From Isoetes taiwanensis (taxonomy: Eukaryota > Streptophyta > Lycopodiopsida > Isoetales > Isoetaceae): a stretch of 64,000 nucleotides of DNA. The position numbers and the translations under genes are program-made. Of this stretch, positions 56,344-64,000 are shown in pieces. Each line of letters begins with the position of its first letter. Position 1 is the stretch's first letter. Below the pieces are notes generated by a model. The model saw nothing but the letters and a program-made list of their open reading frames with translations, made no database searches and was not told the origin of the DNA. Location: positions 13,617,255 through 13,681,254 of the forward strand of contig JAJEKV010000011.1 of assembly GCA_021234155.1 (NCBI GenBank), in the 5' to 3' direction.

Positions 56344-56620
56344 TGGAAGCAACGGCATTTTGAGGTCATTTATAAGCCAGGCAAGCATAATTTATTGCTG
56401 ACTCGCTTTCCAGACATTCATTCATCACTGGCACGCATTGCAATACTATATCCACACTCTCCAGTGAATTTGAGAAGCAGATACAGCAGGCCCTTCCCAG
56501 AGACCCAGAATTCTAGGAGATATGGCAAAGTGTATCTAAGGAAGCCAGAACGGACAAGGAAAGGGAGACCTTCCGCCACTATAAGAAGGAGGCTGAACTC
56601 CTTTATTATAAGGATAAGTT
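56344..56620 (+). pseudogene. pol: RNase H tail and integrase N-terminus
   Basis: KWKQRHFEVIYKPGKHN (56344-56394) is the end of gypsy RNase H. The normal ADALSR tether reads LLLTRFP. After frame changes comes a YKKEAELLYYKDKLCVPE-like stretch (about 56580-56630), matching 41310-41360 of the nested element. Confidence 0.7.
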
Positions 56621-56639
56621 ATGTGTCCCCGAGACATCA

Positions 56640-57497
56640 AGAGTTCGCAAGGTCATTCTTCATGATACACATAACAGTCCTATAGCATGACATGCAGGAT
56701 TTATGAAGACATATTTCAAAATCCGCTCCAGCTATTTCTCGCCAAGAATAAAAAAGCACATTGCCAGGTACATTAAGCAATGCCAGATTTGTCAGCAAAC
56801 AAAGGCTGAGCAACTGCATATCCCAGGGGAGTTGCAACCCCTTGATATCCCCAATGCAAAATGGGAAGTTATTACCATGGATTTTATCGTGGGACTTCCA
56901 TGCACCTTAAGAAGGTTTGATGCCTTAATGGTGGTGGTCGATAAACTTTCTAAGATGGCACATTTTCTGCCATGTCGTACCACTGATACTGCATTGGACA
57001 CCGCCTTGCTGTTTACCAAGGAGGTATTTCGTCTGCATGAGATGCCCCGTACTATCATATCAGATCGGGATCCTAAGTTTGTTAGCGCATTCTGGAAAGA
57101 TTTCTTCAGCACTATTCAAACTAAGCTTGCCATGAACACAGCTTATCATCCGCGGACAGATGGTCAAACAGAGCGTACCAATCGCATAATTGAAGATATG
57201 CTACGTAACTATGTCTGGAACAAGCAATCTCAATGGACAGACTACATCCACTTGGTGGAGTTTGCCTATAACAGCACTAGACAGGAGTCCTCAAGGATGT
57301 CTCCTTTCATGATTAATTACGGCTACCAGTGCCTTACTCCAGACACGTGGCATAACCCAGTATCCAAGGTGGAAGTTTCTCAACAGTTGCTTACTGACAT
57401 GCAAGCACTAGTCGAAGGTGTTCGAGCATACTTGATAGCCGCAAGAGCTCGTCAAAAGAGTCTTGCTGATCGACATCGCACGCCCCGGGAGTTTTAA
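56640..57497 (+). CDS. pol: integrase of the third element
   Basis: HDTHNSPIA is followed by a TGA (56689-56691) where the relative has Gly, then HAGFMKTYFKIRSSYF and CQICQQTKAEQ complete the HHCC domain. The catalytic core is open at 56703-57497 with Asp (56880, MDFIVGLP), Asp (57063, SDRDPKF) and Glu (57171, GQTERTNRII) at D,D35E spacing. The frame ends with a TAA at 57495 where the relative has Gln. The GPY/F region continues after it (APRWVRPFQITER near 57570). Two stops are thus the main defects. Confidence 0.88.
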
Positions 57498-57718
57498 GTC
57501 GGTGATTCTGTTTGGCTAAAGATCAAGGTGAAGCAAGCCAAACTTAAGATTGGCAATTGTAAGAAGCTTGCACCTAGATGGGTGAGACCTTTTCAGATAA
57601 CCGAACGAAAGGATAGGCTCTCAGACCTACCGATTGGATCTACCCGCACATTTGAAGATCCATAAAGTTTTCCATGTAAGTCTTCTCAAGAAGCATCATC
57701 CGTATCCAGAAGAAGTTC

Positions 57719-57922
57719 TTGACACTTCTGGAGATGACTGAGGATCAATTGGAGATTGTGCCTGAAGCTCTCCTTGATCGTGCGTATAAGCAAACCCGTC
57801 GAACTCAAATTTTGCAATACTTGGTTAAGTGGAAACACTTACCCACAGAGGACGCAACATGGGTTCTTAAAGCGGATTTGGATAAGACTTACCCGGACTT
57901 TATGAAAGAATGTCAGGGCTGA
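57719..57922 (+). CDS. chromodomain segment of the third element
   Basis: LEMTEDQLEIVPEALLDRAY leads into ILQYLVKWKHLPTEDATWVL (57810-57869), an intact chromodomain core with the aromatic positions present, then a stop. It is the C-terminal end of integrase, separated by a frameshift near 57610-57715. It probably directs insertion to modified chromatin (family knowledge). Confidence 0.85.
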   Translation: MTLLEMTEDQLEIVPEALLDRAYKQTRRTQILQYLVKWKHLPTEDATWVLKADLDKTYPDFMKECQG

Positions 57923-58489
57923 ACCATTCAAGATGCGATCATCTCCAACCCTGACGGTAAGCATAGCGTTATTAGTCCGACAGGGGTCATATGAGCGAGA
58001 TCCGACAGGGATTATTGTAGGGATTGGGTTATATGCATCTTAGATGGGAAACTGGGCATATAGGCATTCATGATAGGACACAGTCGTCTACGGCTATAAT
58101 GGGAATATCACCATTCCTTATGCCGCCACGACATGCCAGCCATAGGCATGATAGGATTCTTGCATTCATATTTTTATTTATTTAAGGGGGTGGTCCCTTC
58201 AACCACACTACTTAATTTATTTCTTAAACACTAATGTATTCGCTTCTGCAGGCCAGCAGAGCATACTGATAAACTGCAGAAGAACCGACGCCTCAGCCAG
58301 CAGGCCAACTTGTGTTTTTGAAATTTTATGTTTGGAGTGTACTCTTGACTTGTTACTTTATTACTACTTATGTTCGTAAAAAGACTTGTCCTACCACCTG
58401 AATATGTAACCTTTTGATATCTTCAATAATGAGAGTTATCTCTTCCATATTTAATCTCCACTAACTTTAATGCTGAGGACGGGAACGAA
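57923..58489 (+). other. 3' untranslated region and polypurine tract of the third element
   Basis: It contains GGGGGTGGTCCCTTCAACCAC (about 58187) in parallel with the nested element and GAGGACGGGAACGAA just before the LTR. No ORF. Confidence 0.6.
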
Positions 58490-60032
58490 TGTGACGTTCC
58501 AGGTATTTATACGGTATATGTATGCATACCATGACACATCACCAGCATGTAGCTAGGCCTAGGGGCCCAAGTGGGGTTCATCTAAAATGGATTTTATTAG
58601 CAATGCTAATAAAACCAATGGATAATTATGGATTTTATTGGCATAATTAACCTAATTATGCTAATTGGGTCTAATGTTTTAAATATCACCAATGAAGGAG
58701 TGCCACCTGGCCCAAATCAAATGACCAGGGGGGACTTGCTATTATGGTTGGAGAAATAGGGACCCTACCCCCCATTTCAACCCAAATTCGAATTGAAGAG
58801 TGAGGGGGAGCAGCAGCTACCAGCTTTAGCCCACCTTTGCCAGTACTTGCCAACAGCATCAAGCTATGGAAGCCTTCCGTGACAACGGCTCCAACCAAGA
58901 GACTGGTTAGTCTTTAGATAGCTTCTATTCTGCTGACACTTCTTTGAATAGATGGAATGATTAAGTTCTCTTTTGTATGTTGTTCTGGATACTTAGATGG
59001 TGTTTATATTCTTTCTTTCCGCTTCTTCCGTGTATTGGGAATTAAGGGAAGGGTAGAGACCTAAAAGCCTCTTAGCAGTAGAAATGTCTCTAGCTAGACC
59101 TCTTAATACCCAATACTTGCGGCCTGTGCACAAGAGCCAACCTGACTGAGGATGCTATGATGTGGTTCAACACCAGATAACGAGTATGATGGTGAATCGG
59201 GGATGAGGTCTTGCCTAGCATGGCTACAGGACTCCTAGTGTGCTAGGCTTATAGCCGGTCACCGTGTGTGGGCCGGGTATGGGTCTGACACTCCCTGGGT
59301 CGCAGGGATGTGCCTATATGGACGCCCTGGACTCGAACGGGCAAGTGAGCCTGCCTTTAGATTTAGGGGAGTAAGTCGGGTATGGATGCGGGGGTCGCTG
59401 ATGCGGCACGTGTTCTCTAGCACACCCAGGGATCTGTCATGCTCGGGGAGGAGACGCCTCTCTGACCTGCCTCATGGGATCGGGGAGATGTAACTGGAGT
59501 AGTCTGATAGGGTGATTCCTTGGGATTGCGTCTCCGGAGGGCTACAAGCACGTCATAGCATGATTCAGCCTATCTGCAAAGTGTGCACAGGAGGGGCGGA
59601 TGGAGTGGACTTCCCTAACCATTGTCTTATGCCAGCCAATGCCATGTTATACTTCCGTCTGTTGATATCTTGGGACCCTGACCATCAGTTGACCCCTTGG
59701 AGTCTGAGCCCCAGGATAGTGTCTTGTCATGGTGTTTATTTCATGTTATTATAGTTGTACTGTCTTTTCAATGATGATGATGGATGGGCCATGGTGGTAT
59801 ATTATTTTAGCATGACTGTTGTATGCTAACGAGTATGTATGCTTCCGCTATATAGGATTTCCCATAGAGGACGTGGGACGAATGACACCTACGTGTTCCT
59901 CGCCCGGACACTTGGTCATCCCAAGTGGTCCGAGTATGACGAAGGGCCTTACCATAGTGATGTAGTCGCCATGGGAGGGGAATTCCCGTATTTGTACGAC
60001 AGGAGCATCGTATAGATTCTGGGAGCATCACA
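58490..60032 (+). repeat. 3' LTR of the third element
   Basis: Begins TGTGACGTTCCAGGTATTTA and ends GGGAGCATCACA, the same termini as the nested LTR. Blocks GCCGGGTATGGGTCTGACAC and GGGGCGGATGGAGTGGAC are shared with the nested LTR at 44214 and 44520. Only one copy is in the window, so its boundaries rest on the family ends. Confidence 0.85.
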
Positions 60033-60154
60033 TATTCCTAGCCCTAAGAGCATCTTTCCTTTTTTAAATATCATTTTAGGGTCCCACTCTCCCTAACACA
60101 TCCTAAACCTCTCTGTCTTAATCTCCAGCTTAAGCTAATCCATTTCCGTAAGAT

Positions 60155-61273
60155 ATGGCTCTCACCAAATGCACCGCCAAGAAATATAGTAGCCCCAGAG
60201 AGAGGCCACCATGGTGAAGATGGCAACAGGGAGCATAAAGAAGATCCCAGAGCAGCTCAGGCCCGGGAGAGAGGAGGAAGAGTAGCACGATTCGTCCGGC
60301 TCCACGGACGAAACCTTCCACTCTTCCCATGAGCAGGTGCCCAGTAGCTTGTCGGAGGCCACACAGCGAACGGGCGAAACGGTCGTTCTCGGCGTGCCCT
60401 CGCCCAGCCAAAAGGAGCAGCAACGCCGGCAGTAGCAAGAGGAGGAGCACAAACAAGAAGAGGTCGGCCCCAGCCAAACGAAGGAGAAGGAGAAAGTAGT
60501 ACAATGGCCGGAGGATAGGGCAGCAAGAAAGAAGAGGGAGAGAGAGAAGAAAGTAAGAAGGAGGGAGAAAAGGTCCAAGAGGAACCAAGATCGACCCAGG
60601 GGGACCGTCCACATCAAGAAACCTCGTCGGGAGGCAACTGACGAGGGGAAGAGATCGAAGAAGGTAGTGGGAAGGAGGAGGAAGAGCTCGATGGGCGTCC
60701 GAGAAACCTCCAATCCCAACGCCCGACCACCTTATCCGAAGTGGCCCAAGCCATCTAAGGTGGTAAAGAAACAGAAAGCAGGAGAGTGCGAGTTCATGCT
60801 GAAGCAGGACCACGAATTCGAACGCAAGAAGAAAGCATACCAGGAGTATCTTCCTAGGTGGAAAAGGTACAATGATTGGTATTGCAAACAAAACGTACAT
60901 AGTATGTTAAGAGCGACAGACCAAGGAACCAGCCGAAGCCGCCACCATCTCGGCCAGAAGCCCCGAAGAAGGTCCACCATGGACCCAATTCAAAGCATGT
61001 GGAGTCTTCTGGGAGATTAGGCACTTCCAACAATGTACTAATCTCTTGATCCGGAAGGCGCCATTCGAACGGCTCCTCGGGGAGGTCATGCAGGAGTTTC
61101 GGACCGATTATAGGGTTACACCCCTAACGGTCCGATCTCTGCAAGAGGCTGCAAAGGCAAAGCTGGTACAGCTCTTCGAAGAAGGCAACCTATGTGCCAT
61201 CCATGCGAAGAGGGTAACCGCAATGACAAAGGACCTCCATTTGACTAGGAGGATTAAAAACGACAAGCTTTAG
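60155..61273 (+). CDS. histone H3-like protein with long basic insert, copy 2
   Basis: The ATG at 60155 gives [14 protein letters not shown], closely following the H3 start MARTKQTARKSTGG. From 60211 another frame encodes a long Lys/Arg/Glu-rich linker ([17 protein letters not shown] near 60525-60575, [16 protein letters not shown]) with two TAG codons before about 60430, then QKPRRRST (about 60957). A further single-base shift returns to the first frame for the H3 core: WEIRHF (alphaN), [19 protein letters not shown] (61037 on, alpha1), EFRTDYRV (loop 1), SLQEAA...LVQLFEE (alpha2), [18 protein letters not shown] and TRRI (loop 2, alpha3), stop at 61271. The core from 61010 to 61273 is open. 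Loop 1 length equals canonical H3, not CENH3. A histone fold binds H4 and DNA in nucleosomes; whether this one is made is unknown. An intron removing the linker is possible but not demonstrated. Confidence 0.8.
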
Positions 61274-61640
61274 AAAGCTTGCAATTTTGTATAAAGATAA
61301 TTTTGTATAAACCAATTTGATGTAAAGTTATCATTAATATAATTGAAATTTTCTTGTTAATATTGCTAATTCAAATTTTTCTTTGAAATTGATTTTTTAG
61401 ATCAAAATTGACCCACTTGCACCGATGGCCCCTGCGTCGCGACCGCAGACGCATTTCGCACGAAGTAACCTAACCATAAGGGATCCATGGAAAAAAAAGT
61501 CCAATCTAAAAGCTAGACTTCAAGAGCTTTCCAAAAAGATAAAAATCGTCTAATTCTAACTTGTGGTTGCAGAGATATTAGCATTTAAATCCGTTCTTCT
61601 ATTTACAGATATCAACACTTTTTTTTTTTGCCTTTTTGCT
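61274..61640. other. 3' flank of the H3-like region, no gene seen
   Basis: AT-rich, with a short direct repeat AATTTTGTATAAA at 61291 and 61308. No gene recognised. Confidence 0.4.
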
Positions 61641-61699
61641 TTTAAATAAAAGTTAACGTCTATATAGACCACACCATCCGTAGTGTCCAAGACCAAGTC

Positions 61700-61800
61700 A
61701 TGACCTACCATCCAACGACATTCTGGGTCATATTTTCCCCCATGGAGACTCGAACTCGAGCCCTGCTTTGATACCAAATGTTATGCACTAGCACCTCTAG
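61700..61800 (-). other. tRNA/primer-site-like sequence, SINE or LTR remnant
   Basis: On the minus strand TGGTATCAAAGC (one mismatch to the initiator-Met primer site) is followed by GGGCTCGAGTTCGAGTCTCC, which includes a B-box-like GTTCGAGTC. This could be the junction of a decayed LTR element or a SINE head. I cannot decide. Confidence 0.35.
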
Positions 61801-62744
61801 AGATAACCAACACACCAAAAGGGCAGATCCTTCGTGAGCTCCAACCTCTACGAGGCTTTATCCCATACCCCTAGTCACACAGACCATATCAAATATGCTA
61901 TAAGAGGCTGTCGAACTGCTGAAAACCCTTTGATATTTCTAAAAACTATTCTTGTATGAGGCAATAGCCTGATTTCTTGCCGAGCTCCCAAAAATCTGTC
62001 ACAAGAAGCTTTCAAAAACAAATATCCTCTGAAAACCTTTGATTTGCTGCACAAAAATCGCAGAGCAAGAAGATGCTATCCATAATACACTGCAGCTGCA
62101 CTGCCACCGAAATAGCTCTCCAGATACCATATTGTGGCTTCAAGTCACTTGTTCTGCCATTTTGACATGGCCAGTGATCTGCTCCTGGCTAATGTCTGTC
62201 GCAGGACCCCACCCAAGCCACGCCGGAATGGCATTCCAAGTGCCTTGAAGCCATACATAAAAGTTATGAGCTCTTTGGAGCAAGTATAATTTGAGGCTGA
62301 GGCCTACAAGTAAGTTGAGGAATTATATGTTTCTAATCTTCATGGCCTTGAATCCATGCATGAACATGATTGCATATGAGCTAATGATTACGTAATAGTG
62401 TATATTTTCAAGTTGAGGCAAATTTGATATCAGTGTGGTAGTTAATGTGACAAATCTTCATAAACACGTTGGGTCAGTATAAGATGAGAACATTTGCCAA
62501 AGACATGCATTTATATGTACGCTATGACTACAATTACCTAGAGAGGCGAGATTATATGAAAGTTGCTAGCTACAGGTGCTTAAAGATGAATACCATTATA
62601 GGAGGTGAGTGTAAAACTTGCGCCGCAATTGAGACATAAGGCGGGGGAAGTTGGCAGTATTGTTAAAGTCTAAGACTTTTAAGTCAAAGCCAAGGCCGGT
62701 CAAGATGACAAACTTGACATATTTAAGGAAGGAGAGTCAATTTT
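61801..62744. other. gene-free stretch
   Basis: No gene seen. The last 100 bases may be the decayed gag-protease part of the element that begins at 62745. Confidence 0.4.
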
Positions 62745-63338
62745 GACACGGCCCTAAGTGAGACCAACTTGAGCATGGGTGTAGAAGTCATGGATATTGG
62801 GAAGTATAATATGATAGTTGGTATGGAGTTCTTGAAGCCGGCGAAAGCAATGATCGACTATGATAAGCATGAGATATCAATCATGGCACCCAATGGCAAT
62901 TGTTTTGCGGTCAAAGGAAAGGGAATTGCTTCTATAATGCAGTGCATGTCTTTAAAGCAGCTGCATAAATGCATCATAAAGGATGAGGTTGAACACATCT
63001 CTAGGCTAGAAGCCATTGGCACAAACCTTAAGCACGAGAAGGAGGATGCAAATTCAAAGTTGGTGAGGAATTTCAGGACCTCCTTCTGGAAGAACCGTGA
63101 GTTACCACCCTATAGAGGCATGGAGTATGAGATCAGCCTCGTACTGGATGCTAAGCCAACTAGCAAAGCTCCCTATAGGATGAGCACTCCAGAGCTAGCA
63201 AAGCTAAAGAAGCAATTGCAGAAATTGCAAGAACTTATATTCATTCGGTCAAGTGTATCGCCCTTTGGAGCTCCCTTTGTTTTTGTGAAGAAGAAAGACG
63301 GAAGTCTAAGAATGTGCATTGAATATGTAGCATTATGA
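62745..63338 (+). pseudogene. pol: Ty3/gypsy protease-RT fragment
   Basis: The open frame has [20 protein letters not shown], the second protease motif seen also in the nested element at 39514. It continues through the linker and the start of [41 protein letters not shown] and [15 protein letters not shown]. It stops at 63338 just where DYRxLN is expected (Glu replaces Asp), so RT fingers are cut off. It belongs to the same chromovirus lineage. It lies 1.5 kb downstream of the second histone H3-like region. Confidence 0.85.
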
Positions 63339-63571
63339 CAGGGGGTTTCTTTTGAATTTTTTATACGTTTTTTATTAAGGTTTTCCTATGATTTGAACAA
63401 TGTATTCACTTCGATGTACTAAACAGTATTTCTAGAGTGCATCCCTTTCTCAGCCATTGATTTTGATTGAGAAGGAGAAATCGTGTGGTTTTTATTAGTG
63501 GCAGTTCCTATTTCTGTAACCAATGTTTCTTGCATGCAGGGTTAGGTGTGGCTTGGAGGAGTTGAAACCTC
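63339..63571. other. spacer, no gene seen
   Basis: AT-rich sequence between the gypsy fragment and the minus-strand ORF. Confidence 0.4.
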
Positions 63572-63970
63572 CTACCCCTGCTTCGAATGGGTTAGTATTG
63601 CTTGCATACAAGCATTAACTATGTCAAAGATCCCTGATACAACGATTAACTGTGTCAAAGATCCCTGGATAGTCTTCTGACGCCAAATTCGTGCATGGCA
63701 GATAACTTCATACAGCCTTGTTGAGACATATTTCGGATTTAGGGCTTCATAGAGCATTGATACGGATTCCAAATTTAGGGATGTAGTTGCTTCTGTTGCT
63801 GCATCCTCAATTGTTTGGAGCATGGCATTGCAGATGGGCAAGCTTTGATCTCTTCGCACACAATGGTGCAGAAAGCAGAAAAGGTGCAGCAGTAGTTCCG
63901 TCCCAGGCATGGCTTCGTGCTTTTTTTTCGGACCTGTGCCAGCCCACGAGTTCTTCACAAATGAGTGCAT
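63572..63970 (-). CDS. hypothetical 132-residue ORF
   Basis: The ATG at 63970-63968 is the first after an in-frame stop. The product contains HLFCFLHHCVRRDQSLPICN and ends with two related units around GSLTQLIVVSGIFDIVN that come from a 30-base tandem repeat in the DNA (about 63609-63662). I recognise no family. It could be an exon of a host gene continuing outside the window, or a chance frame. Confidence 0.3.
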   Translation of the reverse strand: MHSFVKNSWAGTGPKKKHEAMPGTELLLHLFCFLHHCVRRDQSLPICNAMLQTIEDAATEATTSLNLESVSMLYEALNPKYVSTRLYEVICHARIWRQKTIQGSLTQLIVVSGIFDIVNACMQAILTHSKQG

Positions 63971-64000
63971 CGACTCTTACATTATATTACAAGGGTGTCC

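Larger units (their letters stand above)
56340..60032 (+). mobile_element. 3' part of a third chromodomain Ty3/gypsy element with its 3' LTR
   Basis: The RNase H end, integrase, chromodomain, 3' untranslated region, polypurine tract (GAGGACGGGAACGAA) and LTR 58490-60032 are present in order. Gag, protease, RT and 5' LTR are absent upstream, so the element is 5'-truncated or was cut by rearrangement. Protein sequence is very close to the nested element at 31816-44966 but the LTR is diverged, so it is a sister family. No primer site follows the LTR at 60033. Confidence 0.88.

Noticed and set aside
60130-60900. 256-codon open frame on the minus strand, rich in Leu, Ser and Phe, looking like a membrane protein
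   Set aside because: It is the antisense of the Lys/Glu/Arg-rich linker of the H3-like region. Antisense AAG/GAG/AGG codons become CTT/CTC/CCT, which explains the hydrophobic composition.
60155-61273. Centromeric histone CENH3 as identity of the H3-like region
   Set aside because: Loop 1 between alpha1 and alpha2 has the same length as canonical H3 (EFRTDYRV aligns with DFKTDLRF), whereas plant CENH3 has a longer loop. The C-terminus follows canonical H3.

Overview
This is a stretch of nuclear plant DNA dominated by nested retrotransposons. The plant call rests on an intact RLP44-type leucine-rich-repeat (LRR) receptor-like protein gene, a nucleotide-sugar transporter with short GT-AG introns, LRR fragments, Ty3/gypsy elements of two plant lineages (one Tat-like, one chromodomain-bearing), LINEs and tRNA-derived repeats. 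The species cannot be fixed. The density of nested insertions suggests a large genome, possibly a fern or gymnosperm (weak inference).

Layout. 1-4992: a tRNA-derived SINE, a dispersed repeat, and a mosaic of broken LRR receptor fragments in both orientations surrounding one exon of a dihydropyrimidinase (minus strand). 4993-16301: a complete Tat-like Ty3/gypsy element with 2.5 kb LTRs and a CATAC target duplication. It carries an extra RNase H between protease and reverse transcriptase. 16757-17866: the 3' exons of a UTR2-like nucleotide-sugar transporter, damaged in one exon. 17867-20835: mostly featureless, with small repeats.

20836-49270: a LINE split by a composite insertion. The outer insert (22277-46850, CCAAT target duplication) is an LTR element lying on the minus strand. 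It has a PBS, a PPT and a leader with five palindromic hairpins, but no recognisable polymerase. A second, chromodomain-bearing Ty3/gypsy element (31816-44966, GTGCG target duplication) is inserted on the plus strand inside one of those hairpins. Between its 5' LTR and gag-pol it carries about 4 kb of extra sequence, including a decayed histone H3 coding region. A 1.2 kb sequence carrying a LINE endonuclease motif flanks the whole LINE and insert as direct copies.

49271-64000: gene-poor DNA with the intact RLP44-like gene (50608-51501), a 5'-truncated LINE with perfect integration marks (54449-55018), the 3' half of a third chromodomain Ty3/gypsy element with its 3' LTR (56340-60032), a second and better preserved histone H3-like coding region (60155-61273), and a protease-RT fragment of another Ty3/gypsy element (62745-63338).

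Most notable: histone H3-derived sequences occur twice, both times downstream of an LTR of the same family and upstream of gypsy gag-pol sequence. The three LTR families share terminal sequence (TGTGACGTTCCA) and an internal block, so the polymerase-less outer element may be mobilised by its autonomous relatives. Many frameshifts in young-looking elements cluster where LTR copies differ by CAG/CTG versus CG, which may be a sequencing artefact of methylated DNA.
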